Source: Effrenium voratum | Taxonomy: Eukaryota > Sar > Dinophyceae > Suessiales > Symbiodiniaceae | DNA: 64,000 nt | Reading direction: 5' to 3' | NCBI GenBank assembly: GCA_963377175.1 | Contig: CAUJNA010001635.1 | Span: 273,907 to 337,906, forward strand | Shown: piece by piece, positions 1-14,179 of the stretch | How positions within the stretch are numbered: position 1 is the first letter of the stretch | How the letters are laid out: each line of letters starts with the position of its first letter | Notes under the pieces: generated by a model | What the model was told of the DNA's origin: nothing | The model's database searches: none | What the model saw: only the letters and a program-made list of their open reading frames with translations | Position numbers and translations under genes: made by a program

Positions 1-394
1 CATACATACATACATACATACATACATACATACATACATACATACATACATACATACATACATACATACATACATACATACATACATACATACATACATA
101 CATACATACATACATACATACATACATACATACATACATACATACATACATACATACATACATACATACATACATACATACATACATACATACATACATA
201 CATACATACATACATACATACATACATACATACATACATACATACATTACATTACATACATACATACATACATACATACATTACATTACATTACATTACA
301 TTACATTACATTACATTACATTACATTACATTACATTACATTACATTACATTACATTACATTACATACATACATACATACATACATACATTACA

Positions 395-425
<31 letters not shown>

Positions 426-751
426 CATACATACATACATACATACATACATACATACATACATACATACATACATACATACATACATACATACATACAT
501 ACATACATACATACATACATACATACATACATACATACATACATACATACATACATACATACATACATACATACATACATACATACATACATACATACAT
601 ACATACATACATACATACATACATACATACATACATACATACATACATACATACATACATACATACATACATACATACATACATACATACATACATACAT
701 ACATACATACATACATACATACATACATACATACATACATACATACATACA

Positions 752-782
<31 letters not shown>

Positions 783-1300
783 CATACATACATACATACA
801 TACATACATACATACATACATACATACATACATACATACATACATACATACATACATACATACATACATACATACATACATACATACATACATACATACA
901 TACATACATACATACATACATACATACATACATACATACATACATACATACATACATACATACATACATACATACATACATACATACATACATACATACA
1001 TACATACATACATACATACATACATACATACATACATACATACATACATACATACATACATACATACATACATACATACATACATACATACATACATACA
1101 TACATACATACATACATACATACATACATACATACATACATACATACATACATACATACATACATACATACATACATACATACATACATACATACATACA
1201 TACATACATACATACATTACATTACATACATTACATTACATTACATTACATTACATTACATTACATTACATTACATTACATACATACATACATACATACA

Positions 1301-1331
<31 letters not shown>

Positions 1332-1784
1332 CATACATACATACATACATACATACATACATACATACATACATACATACATACATACATACATACATAC
1401 ATACATACATACATACATACATACATACATACATACATACATACATACATACATACATACATACATACATACATACATACATACATACATACATACATAC
1501 ATACATACATACATACATACATACATACATACATACATACATACATACATACATACATACATACATACATACATACATACATACATACATACATACATAC
1601 ATACATACATACATACATACATACATACATACATACATACATACATACATACATACATACATACATACATACATTACATACATACATACATACATACATT
1701 ACATACATACATACATACATTACATTACATTACATTACATACATACATTACATTACATTACATTACATACATACATACATTACA

Positions 1785-1815
<31 letters not shown>

Positions 1816-1909
1816 CATACATACATACATACATACATACATACATACATACATACATACATACATACATACATACATACATACATACATACATACATAC
1901 ATACATACA

Positions 1910-1941
<32 letters not shown>

Positions 1942-1975
1942 CATACATACATACATACATACATTACATACATAC
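1..1975. repeat. Long CATA/CATTA microsatellite
   Basis: Nearly 2 kb of the tetranucleotide CATA, interrupted at about 247-390, 1216-1300 and 1670-1800 by runs of the pentamer CATTA. The sequence is open in several minus-strand frames as a repeating Met-Tyr-Val-Cys tetrapeptide. That is a property of a 4-bp repeat free of stop codons, not a gene. The array continues beyond the left edge of the window. Confidence 0.97.
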
Positions 1976-4900
1976 GCAGTTACAAAGAGTTGTTCCCACG
2001 CAAAGCACGACAAAGCTGCCACTGCGCTGCTAGGGCTCTCCCTCAGCCATCTGGTGTTGCCGTCCCAAATGTCTCGCGCGTTTTCGTGATAATGCTTCGG
2101 CAGGACCTCTCGATTGCAAGCCGTCCACTGCGGTAGAGCAAGCGACACAGGTGCTGCCCCTCCCAAAGGCATGAGCTTTGATACTTGGGGTCTGAAGAGG
2201 GAATGTGAGTGTGTTACAGGTTACTTGGCAAATACAATAATTCACATACTCCGACTCTTCAAGCTACTGTTGGAGGAAACCAAGGACAACCTACAACCTC
2301 TCAAGATTTGCTGCATCCCAAGAACACGACAAACACACCAACCATACACGGCACATCGCTAGATTTCCTTGTTCCCTACTTGCAATAACAGTTTGAGCTA
2401 GTGCTTGATGCCAAACAGACAGACCAGTCAGCGACCAGACAGCAGTCTGGGGCACCAAGTAACGACATTTGACATGAAGCGCCTGAGAAATTCAGGAACA
2501 TAATAATTGTTCCGCGAAGCAGTTTAGTGCCAAGCCGCATTTCTATCTTCCAAATCCGGGCGTTCCTTGGCAGAGGAGCAAGCTACAGGCGTATTGGATT
2601 TTCTTCTGTTCCAGCAACACGCCAAACCACTCCTGAATTGCCCTGGCTAATTAAACACACGTAAAATTGGCTGGCGCTATGCAACTCTCCAAGCATCGAG
2701 CTCCCTGTTCTGCATCAGGCTGGGCCAAATGGAAGGCGCACGTGCCCGCAGCTCACTACGGGGTCTCCGCAAGAAGTCCTTGCGCCGCAGCCCAAGGGAA
2801 GGGAAGACAGGCAGCTTGCGCGCTGGCACTCAAGCATGCGCATTCCATGCAAACAATGAAATTGCAGAGGAGGATCGTACGCAGCAAGCAAATTGAAGAC
2901 GCACAGTTTGCACTGAGAGCTTGCGGCAATGTAAACTATACAAAGGAAGCTCGTTCCGCGTGGCCCTCTATGAAACGGAGCACCTACCCCAATGACACAA
3001 ATATAGCTTTCTTAGCAGCAGCGCTGACTAACACAGAAAGTGATAGATCATCAGTGTAGGATAAATAAGCTTCTATCCTTACCTTTTTCTGCTGGAGTCA
3101 TGAACTCTTGGAGGTGGTAGCTTGGATTTTCAACCATCTATCTATGGATCTATCGCTTAAAGTGCTGGTGCAGTAGGGAATGACCCAGGGTGTTGGGAAT
3201 GACCTGGGGATTCCCGTAAATGCAAGTTAAAGTGCTCCACCCCATAAGTAAAAGGGGGTTGATCAATATGCGGCCCCTAGTTTTGACCATGGGTAGCTTT
3301 TTCCCAAGTGAAAACATATCAAATCTTTTCTTCATGGTTTTCCAACCAATGGCCATCCCATGTATCACGTACCTTTTGATCAACCCCATGTAGGTTCTTA
3401 GCTTCACCGATGGCCTAAGAATTTCTCCTCGCAGCGCAGGCGACGCAAGATCACCTCTTCCCGGTAGTCCGTGCGCACCAAGCACCGATACCTGAGCCCC
3501 ATGTGTCAGCCCCAACATGGGGAACGTTCCCCTTGTCTCCCTTTTCCTGAACAAATAACCTCACCAAAAAAGGTACCAGTATGAAAACCGGCAACATGAC
3601 TAGGAAATCGAAGCAATGTGCTGACACCCTTAAACATGGATGGACATACATGTTGCAATACTTTGCCCCATAGAATCCCTCTCAAACTCAGGATGTCTTT
3701 ACCCCAAACACAAGGATTGCCAAGTCAAGCAATTGGCTTGGCAAAAACAACCCTGGGCCTCTTCCACTTGTTCTGCCTTGATGCACATAGTTGTCATGAA
3801 CGCCGATGACATCACCGATGCATGGATACTGCGGGGTTCCCTCATCATTGTCGGTCATCCACAGTTCCTCCCGCATCGATGTGACCTTCTTGACAGAATC
3901 AGCGGACAGGCTCATCCTCACACAACCAGCACATAGGTGAGCCATTTCTCCAAAACTTGGTTTCTTTAAAAGTAAACGGGGAAGCCACCAGGTTTGGGAT
4001 AGCCAGCACACACTCAGCCATGTTGCTTGAACTTTGGTCGACCCGAACAAGGATGGACTCGTGGGATTTCTGAGCCTCATGGGTTGTCAGCCTGAATGCT
4101 AAGGGGCTCACCCCAATTAGACAAGCTTACGGTTACGGCACAGATTTCAAGCCCTCCATAGACTCCTTTTAGGGTCCATGCAAAAGGTTAAACTCACCAG
4201 GCACCGCCAGCATGAATGCGAAGAGCTAAAGCAACAACTGGCAAAGGTTAGCCAAAGTAGACACCAAACTGGACGTGGGCTCCAAACGCTATAATCCTTT
4301 TTTGTCAAACGGTAAACAGGGCGTTCCACCCGAGTGGGGTGTAATCTAGAGCTCTGACTCGATACACCAGGTGAAGATAGGTATGAGAAAGCCATCATGT
4401 AGCATGATACAACACTGGCTGCGAAAACTGCGGACCATCAATGATGATGCCCATCCGGCGGACATGACACGAGCCCTTCAAAATCACAAAGGAACAAAAG
4501 GCTTGCCCGATTCTTGTCGGAGCATCAGGACCCCTCCGCTGTAGACAAAGACTGCGCCGTTGGGCCCAGTGATCAGTGGATGGGAGTCCCGCACAACCAT
4601 ACCATAGGCATGAGGAATCAAGCGATCATCCCAGGTCGGGAACCAAAAGCGTGCCTGGCGCAAAGAAAGAAACAGAAGGATCCTATGGTGACTGTTGACC
4701 CCGCTGACGCTTAACTTGTTTGCGGGTTCAATGGAAAACCAGTTGAAATCCCAAAACGTTAAAGTCTAAAGATACGATCCAATAGCAATCATGAATCAAG
4801 ATAAACCAACGGTTCCTTCGCAAGCAGAGGCGGCCAAAAGGTTGCCATATTTATCAAACAGGCAAATGTACCCTTGCCAGTGGCTCCAATGTCTAGAGGG

Positions 4901-7369
4901 AATAGGGAATGCCCACCTGATACCTGACTGTTTCAGTGTCTGTCTCAAAATGTGCTCAACAACGTTTCACTGAGAATCAAGCCCAGGTTGTGCGGGGAGC
5001 GGATGACAAGTGAATCGTTTCATGTTTCAGGGCAACCATAATTATTGATGTCAAAACTCCACACGACGTGGGGTGCGTTGTCACGGTCAGCTCACGGAGC
5101 GGCATGAACATGTCCAATCAATTATGTTGGTGTGTTCTTTTAGAGACCCCCCGCCAAAAAAAAACCTTCCTCTTGGTTTCCCCCAAAATCCGCCAAAACA
5201 AGTACCCTAAAACAATGCTTCCTCACTGGAAGGCTAATGCAAAATCTCTTTGTGACACGAAACACAGGCCTCAAGCCACTCCCGGGGGGGGTGGGAGAAG
5301 CACGGGTGTGTCTCTTAAAGGTCCTTTTTTTGGGTTGGCTTCAAAGGGAAACCAAAAGGCAAAACACAAATTTCGTCCATATCCCCACTATGAGCCAAGC
5401 CATTTGACCCTCCGGCCAGGGAATCCGTCCCTCGCCTGCTCGAAGGGTCCATCCTGACACCCGCGATTCTCCCCGATCTGCATGGCCCACTGCCATCCAG
5501 CGGCTGTCTCGCGATACACTTGGATGGCATGTGACGCTGCGTGCGTCACGAAAACCGACTGCCCTGCACGAGTTTGGTTGCTTGTCTCACTTGACCGCTT
5601 GCTTTTGAACAAACGCAAACACGCACAGCCAAACACCTACCTATACAAGCAGGCAAGAATGATCTAATCAAACAAGGCTTCCTTTTTCAAAGCACAGCTG
5701 AGGATCCATATATTGGACAGCAAAAAAAATCACCGGTCTGGTGCCAACAAAGCCGACCATCTGGCCATGTCATAGTCATTACCCCCTCGTTGGCTCCTTT
5801 CACAAGAAAATAGTTGTTGCAGTCCCTTCAAAATGATTTAACTACCTGTAATTCCCTAGAGCTTGGACCAACATCTGGCAACTATCGCTATTGGCCAAAC
5901 CTGGGTCGCAACCCTACAGCAATCTTGGAATTGAGAACAAAGGGTAGTTCTGAGCCCCTCAGAATAATAGAGTCCCCGAAGAGCTAGCTTACAGAACCCA
6001 AAGTCACAACATGACATGATTAGAGTTAGGCCCAGTTACAGAATGTATATTTCATTGTTTGCTTCACTTTAAGTCACTGGTAAAATGTAAAATGTATCCT
6101 AAGTCTACCCCAAATGAAAAGAGTTCGGAAAAAAAACACCCACCGCGCCTGCTATCGCCATGCTCGTAACGCGCGAGCAAGAAGTGGGCAATACAAAGAG
6201 CTCCAAAACCTTGCCTCCCCGCAGCGGCCGCCGAACCACGCGGCGAACGAAGTCAGCTCTGTCCACCCAAAGTACCGTGAAGCTGGCGCGGTCCAAGCAA
6301 AAGGCCTGGCGCTTGAAAGGTCTAACCTGCCTTGCTCTGATCGTCATGGCTTCTATACAGTGTAATTTGTTGCCTCAGGGCAAATGATGTCACTCTGCAG
6401 CTTTGGGAGGCTGTGGGTTCTTACAATTCTGGATAGAGCGCCATTTGCTTAACACAAGCCTTAGGAAAAAAAGGATGAGAAACAAAAAAGTTATCCGGCA
6501 ACTTGCACTACTTTCAACTTCAACCCCTACCTCTTCGTTTGATATCGTTTGACCCAATCATTGAGGAGTGCGATCCCGCAAGTGTTTGTGTCTCGGGCAC
6601 GCAGATGCTCCCTGCTCAGCTCTAAACACCTCACTGGGGGAAACGATTTCAAGGTCCCCACGGGCTGTTGTCAACTAAGACTTTCCCCGAGCTCCGTGCA
6701 CCGGTTAACGTATGAGTCGCCAGGCTTTCTTTCTCTGCAAGTTTGGTACTATGTGCCTCTCCCGGCATCCTGCGGACCTGAATCAGGCGGGCCCCTCTCT
6801 CACCTCGCGGGCGTCAATGCTTTCTTTGGCTTCACTAGGGATGGTCAAGGGATTGTCCAAAGCAACCATCTTGCTATCGCCGATGAGCAAAGGGGGGTCG
6901 AATCACCGACTTGCCTCACAGTCCGAGGTCTCATCCGAGATGTTGACCTCCAACCTGGGCTGTGTCGGTCATCGCCATCTTGACCACAAGCTCGAGTACA
7001 ATGCAGTCAAACCAAGCTCTTCAAAGCAGCATGCATATAAATATGGTGCAGCATCCCTATCCTCGTTCACAATCGTCTAAAGTCATTTGGTGAGTTTGAG
7101 CCTGTGCACTTCCATGCTAGGACAACTTTTTACCTGTCAAAACATGGGTTCAGCTGACATGGATGTGTGCGAATTTGCGTAACTCCTCGGGAGCTTGGAT
7201 AGCTTTTCCCTGTGCACTTTCATGTTAATCATGTGTTCTCACCTTGGCACGTATTCAGACAGAAATTCTAAACAATCCGCCTGTGAAGCAGGCTAACTTT
7301 CATGCTAGCAACAACCAAACGGAATACTCAGCCGCTATGAGCCACTGAATACTAAACGTACCTGGAATT
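1976..7369. other. Host flank, no recognisable gene
   Basis: Mixed-composition host DNA. Open frames here are short (under 135 codons), overlap on both strands and show no domain I recognise. The longest minus-strand frame, at 3150-3554, begins within low-information sequence and lacks any motif. Exons of a spliced host gene could be hidden here, but I see no convincing exon series. Confidence 0.6.
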
Positions 7370-7482
7370 GGAATATCCGCCATATCTGGAATATCTGGGA
7401 TGTCTGGGATGTGTGGAATACTTGAATAGCTGGAAGACCTGGAAAATACCTGGGATATCTGGAATATCCGTAATATCTGGTG
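7370..7482. repeat. Degenerate TCTGGAATA-type short tandem repeat
   Basis: About a dozen imperfect copies of a 9-10 bp unit resembling ATCTGGAATA (variants GTCTGGGATG, ACCTGGAAAA, ATCCGTAATA) lie head to tail. A decayed minisatellite with no coding signal. Confidence 0.7.
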
Positions 7483-7798
7483 CCAAGTGCAGGAACAATC
7501 CTAATCTTACAACCTCTTGGATCCTGCTAAGGTAACTAAAGCAACTATCATAAATGTTCAACCTCTTGGATCCACAGAATGTATCCAGCTAAGGAAACTG
7601 AACTAACTCACGGCTGACATGACAGATTCGCTATTCGAGAGGGCAACAGGCATTCAGGCACCAGCTCAATGGCCACCAGATGCATCTGGCTTGAGGTGTT
7701 GTAAGGCCTCCTCCGCACAGCTGTCACGGCCAGCCCTAGGGAAGGCACCGGGTATCCTGCAAAGCTGAGAAACGTGTGCTGCAAGAAACAAAGCTAGA

Positions 7799-7969
7799 AC
7801 AAACACACAAACACACACCCGCACGCGCATGCGCGCACGCGCACATCACACACATCACACACATCACGCACACACACATCACACACATCCACACACCCAC
7901 ACCCACACCCGAACACGCACACGCACGCGCATGCGCGCACGCGCACGCGCACGCGCACGCGCACAGGCA

Positions 7970-8011
<42 letters not shown>

Positions 8012-8059
8012 GACACAGACACGCACACACACACCCACACCCGTACCCGCACCCGCACC

Positions 8060-8098
<39 letters not shown>

Positions 8099-8970
8099 CA
8101 CAAAAATCACACACAAATCACACACACATCACACACACATCACACACACACATCACACACACACACACACATCACACACACATCGCACACACACACACCA
8201 CACACACACACACATCACACACACACATCACACAAATCACACACACATCACACACACATCACACACACACACATCACACACACACATCACACACACACAC
8301 CACACACACATCACACACACACACATCACACGCACACATCACACACACACACATCACACACATCACACACACACACACATCACACACACACACATCACAC
8401 ACACACCACACACACACATCACACACACACACACACATCACACGCACACATCACACACACACATCACACACATCACACACACACATCACACACACACACA
8501 TCACACACACACACACACCACACACACATCACACACACACACACATCACACACACATCGCACACACACACACACACCACACACACATCACACACACACAC
8601 ACACATCACACACACACACATATCACACACACACACACACATCACACACATCACACACACACATCACACACACATCACACACACATCACACACACATCAC
8701 ACACACACATAAAGACACACATCACACACACACACATCACACACACACACACACGTCACACACACGCATCACACACACACACGCACACATCACACACACA
8801 CATGAGACACACATCACACACTTTACACTTCACACACTTCACACATTTCACACACTTCACACACTTCACACATTTCACACACTTTCCCACACACACACAC
8901 TTCACACTCTTTCACACACACACACACTTTCACACACACTTCACACACACACGCACACATATGCAACAAA
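7799..8970. repeat. (CA)n satellite with ATCACACACA higher-order unit
   Basis: About 1.2 kb of CA dinucleotide sequence. The first 300 bp carry GC-richer variants (CACGCG, CACCCG). The rest is punctuated by TCA every 8-16 bases, so it reads as variable-length ATCACACAC units. After 8810 it becomes CACTTCACA. The long His-Thr open frames on the plus strand and Val-Cys frames on the minus strand are artefacts of the repeat. Confidence 0.95.
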
Positions 8971-9115
8971 CAAAGAAACAAAGAAGCAAACAAATCAACT
9001 AACTAGAACAAGCAAACACACACACACACAACCAAGCAAGCAAAGAAGAAGCAGGCAAACAAACAAGCATGCAAAAAGCAACAAACAAGCAAACAAACTT
9101 GACGCAGAAAAGTAA
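8971..9115. repeat. AAACAAGC-rich simple repeat
   Basis: A short A/C-rich tract of irregular CAAA, CAAG and CACA units that trails the CA satellite. Confidence 0.6.
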
Positions 9116-9388
9116 ACGTCTTTGTTCCCCGTTTGCATCCCCTCAAAGAGAAGCTCCGCGCAAAACGAAACCGTTGTTCCAACCCCCTCTCTCCGCGTGT
9201 CCCTCTGATCTTGGCCTTTCATTCTGGAGGACACTCCCACACCAAGCCTCATGAATCACAGACGATCCTTAGTGTTTCCTCCGACAGGCTTGGTCCTCCT
9301 GGTTCCTGTCTTAAAGTTGAGATGTTGTCCCCCCAATTTCGACTGGCAGCAAGAGACTCCCGATCCATCAGTCGCCCGCTTGGACCTT

Positions 9389-9430
9389 GAGACTCTGAGA
9401 CTCTGAGACTCTGAGACTCTGAGACTCTGA
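9389..9430. repeat. GAGACTCT octamer repeat, 5 copies
   Basis: Five perfect head-to-tail copies of the self-complementary-like octamer GAGACTCT followed by GA. This is a recent microsatellite expansion. Confidence 0.9.
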
Positions 9431-10878
9431 TCTCTAGGCAGGTGAGCCCAGGTGAATCTCCTGCTTCGTTTCGACACAACCACAACCCCGGGCCATGAAT
9501 TTGCGCGCTCGTGTCCGAGCGATATCCCTTGGCATGCGAGAAATCTTAGGCATGTGTGGCGCAAAAAAAACGGAAACGGCCACCAACATGGCTTGCCCTG
9601 GTGAATGGAAGCTGTAGTCTGGCTCTGAAACCTTGAGCCACACTCATGTTTCGGCCCCTTTTACCAATTCTCCTTGGATCCGCTCGACCACCTGTATCTC
9701 CACCGCTGTGGTGAGGGCATGATACTTCTGGAGCTCGATGACAAAGGGTTTTGCAGGCGAAGATGGTATCACCAGCAGGCTCCGGGGCACATAGTTGTAG
9801 TCGCAAGGGCAAAACCCCAAGTCCTTGCGCAGCTGTGGATTTGCTTCTTAGCTTTGCGTTGGCTTTCCCGCAGGCTCTGCCCGAGTTTCCTTGTTGGGTT
9901 TGTTGGAATCAATGTAGCAGAATTCAATACGTTGAAAGTGCGCATTTGAACAACATGTGCAAACTAAAGCGGACTTGGACCCCCGCTCCAAACTGCAAAG
10001 TGCTGCGCACTTGACAAACCACGACTCATTCTGTGCGAGGCACAATTTTTAAGTTTACTCTTGTCTGTTGTATCTATTGAACTTGACCGAGGTTAGATTT
10101 GAAGACCGTTGGTTTATGGACGCTAGTGACTCCTTTTTCCAAGCTGAATTCTGGGAAAAAAAACAACTCGAGAGTAAACGTGAGGGGACCAAATTAGCGG
10201 CCTCGACGAGAAAGGACAAGCAACATGTCTTGAGCGTGTTTGCTGTGTCACTAAGAGGACAGGAGGGAGAACAAAAAACCATTGGCCTTGCCCGAACAAA
10301 CTGTTTTCACACAAAGCTGCTGTGCTTCACTAGCTGGCAAACCATGCTTGTTTGGCCCAAACATGTTGTTGCGCCACTCTAAGTTGACATGAAGGGGGAC
10401 GCCAATCAACATAATTTCCCAGCATTTGGCAAACGAAAACGGAGCTTCCGCAGCAATCTCTGGCATCAAACTTTGCAACGGTCTGTCCGCGACATGAAAT
10501 GATTCCCTCCATTACTGTCAAAATTGGTCCTTTGCAAATAGCCCTATGTCATCTTTGGTCCTCATCTACATTGGTTGTCCTCTGTGCGGCCCCAAAACTG
10601 TTCAAACGGCACTTTCCGCGTAAGGGCATTAAACAGCGTAAGACAAGCAAATGTTTCAAATGTTGAATTCTGGGCACCGGGAGAAACCTTTCTTGATCTT
10701 GTTTGTATTGCCTGCGGTGCTTACATTGCAACAAGAATGGGCTATTTTTGGTGCACTCCCTCACTATTCCCTCCATATTTGTATTCGAAGTGGCCAGATC
10801 AGAAGTGAGCCATGAGTTCAACCACCAGTCAAGGAAGGTCCAACATTCCCACCCCGCTCTCGCCTTTTATCTTGCGCC

Positions 10879-10922
10879 TACCACTCTTCGCTCTTGGGAT
10901 TACCACTCTTCGCTCTTGGGGT
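10879..10922. repeat. 22-bp direct duplication
   Basis: Two adjacent near-identical 22-bp units, each starting TACCACTCTTCGC (10879-10900 and 10901-10922) and differing at one base near the end. Confidence 0.85.
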
Positions 10923-11904
10923 TACACCAACAGGGGAAGATACTAACAGATAGGGCAAGCCAGGAACGCAGATCCCTGATCCAAGAGTTAACAGACACTG
11001 CGCGAAGGCGAGACGTAGAGATGGAGAGGACGGGAGTCAACCGTTCGTTCCTCCACCCACCCTCTCCTTCCGATTCCTTCCCACATGCAATCTTAATAAG
11101 ATGTAAAACGACATCTTGGGTTGACGGGGGGGTTTGCCCGGACTTTCATGCTGCCCCGCGCATGCCAACCCTCAGCGTGCTCGCGGCTGTCGAGGGGCGT
11201 GGAATGGAACCGGGGGGGGGGGGATGGAAAGAGCACGGGTCCATGTTTCCAGCGCGTTGAGGCCAACCTGTGGTTCAAACTAGTCGATCCTGACCCCCCT
11301 GCCCCAAACGCCATGTGAGTTCCGCGCTATCTGCACGCTCTACGCGACTGCGTGCGCAGTCTGCCACTTTGCCGCAGGTGGTTTTTCGACACCTGGTGTC
11401 TTAGAGGGCTTGGGGCCTTCTTGCGTTTGAAGGAGCTACCTTCCCGAATACTGTCTCCACTGCGCTCTCAGCACAGAGCGGGAACGGAACTTCTGCCAGC
11501 AAGTTATCAGCGCAGCTCATGACTTGTCTGTGTCGCATATACAAGGCAGCCCGGCCTTGACAGCTACATGAAAGTGCTGGTGGCATTCTGAAGGTCTCTC
11601 ACCAAGAGAATCAAGCCACAGTCCTGGAGCCTGCTTCGAGCAAATAAAATGCTGCGCCTGCCAGCCCTATTCGAATCTGAGATTGCTTTCCTGTGATATC
11701 ACCGAAGCCACGATTCATTGCTATTCGCATTAAATTTGCACAACTCCCAACTCACGTCCAAGGGTGACCGTCACTCGGTCCGGGCAAACCCCCGCCCGGC
11801 AACCCAGTGATTGAAACAAAAGGTGACCAGCTAAGAAGAGAGAAATGGCTTTTGGTCACCAGTGTGTCTTCTCCATCCCTCTCTTTCCTCTTCCTCTTCT
11901 CTTA

Positions 11905-12625
11905 CTGGAGTCCTTCCCACGCGAACCAAAATCATCCCGAAATCCCAGCCTCGACCTCGCCATCCGACTTGCCTTTACTCTTGCCCTTGCCATCTTGGAT
12001 CGACGGGCTATCCTCGGAAGATACTTCCCGCTCCACGTGGTCTAATCGACACAAGTTTGGCTTCAAAAAGAAGCTAGGTTCGAGTGGTTTAAAGGAGACA
12101 CCAAAACGAAACCCAGCAATTCGGAGGCTGCATATATTCCTGTAGGCACTTTTGCTTGCTTCATTTTTTCAGACGGGGAACTTGACTTCCCACGCGAACC
12201 AAAATCATCCCGAAATCCCAGCCTCGAACTCGCCATCCGACTTGGCTTTACCCTTACCTTTGCCATCCTGGATCGACGGGCTATCCTCAGCCGATACTTC
12301 CCACTCTACTTGGTCTATCGACACAAGCTGCTCACTTCAAAATCAGTTCTTTTCAGACGGGGAACTTGACTTTCCACACGAACCAAAATCATCCCGAAAT
12401 CCCAGCCTCGACCTCGCCATTCGACTTGCCTTTACCCTTGCCCTCGCCATCCTGGATCGACGGGCCATCCTCGGCCGATACTTCCCGCTCCACTTGGTCT
12501 ATCGACACAAGCTGTCGGCTTCAAAACAGACGCTAGGTTTGAGTGGTTTAAAGGAGACACCAAGACGAAACCCAGCAATTCGGAGGGTAGTTAGGCATTT
12601 GTGCTTGCTTCAGTTTTTCAGACGG
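11905..12625. repeat. Three diverged tandem copies of a 190-260 bp unit
   Basis: The phrase TTCAGACGGGGAACTTGA recurs at about 12168, 12354 and 12617. It is followed by a block containing CCAAAATCATCCCGAAATCC (about 11926, 12198 and 12384) and by an ACGGGCTATCCTC-type block. The first copy lacks the leader phrase. The middle copy is shorter because it lacks the AAGGAGACACCAA...CAATTCGGAGG segment. A plus-strand frame at 12152-12634 runs through two copies in different registers, so a conserved protein is unlikely. Confidence 0.8.
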
Positions 12626-12639
12626 GGAACTTGATGAGA

Positions 12640-13565
12640 AACAGGTGTCAGCTACCACCTCAGCTAAAATATATATTTCGAAGTAACATCAATGAGCACC
12701 ACGAAGAAACCATCTTCTGCCCAGGTGGCACTGGGGTCGTCTTCCATCTGCTCGTCCTCCGATCTCTCACGTCTTCTGCTGTCGTAGAGGGTGGCCCCCA
12801 CCGCCACCACCAGGCCGCTGTCCGGCTCCAGGCCAGTGCCTGACATGCCGACCCCATGTCGAGGGGCCTGCCTCAGGGCAAGCCCTGGCTTGAGAGACTA
12901 TGCTGGTTTTTGAGGGGTTTGGAGGAGTCACGACCCTTGCTAATATTGTTACCTTATGGATAGTGGGAAGGGCCTCGACAGGATAGAGATTTCATTTAAT
13001 TATTTAAATGCGTGGAGCACGTGAGATAGGGACTTCAGCCCAACACCGAGTATCCAGCTGAAAGGGAAGTGGTCAATCCTGATGCCAGGGATTTGGCGCC
13101 TCGTTTAACGCTTACTTCGCGCCCCTCGCCCTTAAAATATTCTACATTGATCCTCCATTTCAGACCAAACTAAGTCTGAACCCTACGAACATGCCAGGCC
13201 CTCTGAAAGATCTCTAAACACACTTGATTAAACAAAAACAAGCTAAACTGAACCTACAGCTACCGCCAACCAGGCTGCAACATGCTGCAACCCATTTATT
13301 GCAAGCCCCCCCCGGGGACAAGCTACATCTGCTCCAAAGCCCTTTTTAATGTGTACTTCCTGGTTCTACTTGCAATTTCTGGATTCAAGTTGACGCTCAC
13401 CCTCCGGCTTGGTTTAGGGCGGGTTGGGTTGAGGGGCTGCCCGGATTGGTTTTGTGGCAGGTTGGGGTCAGGGTTGATTGATGGGGGGGGCAGGTAGAGC
13501 AGTAGAGCACTCCTTAAGAAGGACCAGTGCGGCTCTTTTGTTGTTCCGAAAAGGGTTCTCCGGAA
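12640..13565. other. Host flank, no recognisable gene
   Basis: Nothing supportable as a gene. Short C-rich and G-rich homopolymer runs (for example near 13305 and 13485) and overlapping short open frames only. Confidence 0.5.
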
Positions 13566-13569
13566 AAAC

Positions 13570-14165
13570 GCTAATTACGAGTAGCACGAGCACACTTGCG
13601 CGATACCACTTGCACGAGCACACTTCCATGAGAAAACTTGAACGAGCACACGCACGAGCATGAGCGCATTTGGACGAGAAAACTTTTACATAGAGCAACA
13701 AAATATCCTCAAAGCGGCGCGGTGGGACCGAACCCAGTCTGCAAAAAATGTTGCCCTCTGCGAGGGCCTGCGTGTTCAATGTACAACAATTGGGGACGTT
13801 TGCTACCTTCTTGCGTTTGCAAATGAGTCTTCACAAGCTGTCTCAAGGTGATGCTCTATGCAATCACCGATGTATTATCAGAGAAGAACATGCGCAAACA
13901 ACTGCACACTTGCGTAGGAGCAACTTGGCAGAGCAACTTGCGCAGAGCACTTTCGCAAAGTGCTCGCGCGCAGAGCAACTTGCACAGAGCGCTTGCGCAG
14001 AGCGCTTGCTCAAAGAAACTTTCAAAGCACACTTCCACAAAGCAACTTGCACAAAACACTTCATTAGCACTTGCGCAAATCAAAGTGCATGGAGCATTTG
14101 CACAAAGCAACTTGCACAGCATACTTGCGCAAAGTAACTTGCACCGAGCACTTGCGCGTGCAAAT
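13570..14165. repeat. Degenerate GCACTTGCGCAAAGCA-type minisatellite
   Basis: About 30 imperfect copies of a 14-16 bp unit resembling GCAACTTGCGCAAAG or GAGCACACTTGCACGA. The array has two parts (13570-13690 and 13905-14165) separated by unrelated sequence. The open frames across it, rich in Ala, Cys, Ser and Leu, follow from the repeat. Confidence 0.8.
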
Positions 14166-14179
14166 TCGCGTGATCACAT

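Larger units (their letters stand above)
9116..11850. other. Host flank, no recognisable gene
   Basis: Mixed-sequence host DNA with only short overlapping open frames and no recognisable domain. It includes two small tandem repeats listed separately (9389-9430 and 10879-10922). Confidence 0.55.

Noticed and set aside
361..2172. Long minus-strand frames of repeating Met-Tyr-Val-Cys
   Set aside because: They arise because a 4-bp repeat without stop codons is open in several frames at once. No coding signal.
3150..3554. A 134-codon minus-strand frame considered as a host exon
   Set aside because: No domain, no supporting splice signals, and overlapping frames of similar length on the other strand.
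7736..9115. 400-residue His-Thr frames over the CA repeat
   Set aside because: Two overlapping plus-strand frames and several minus-strand frames are all open, which is a property of CA/TCA repeats, not of a gene.
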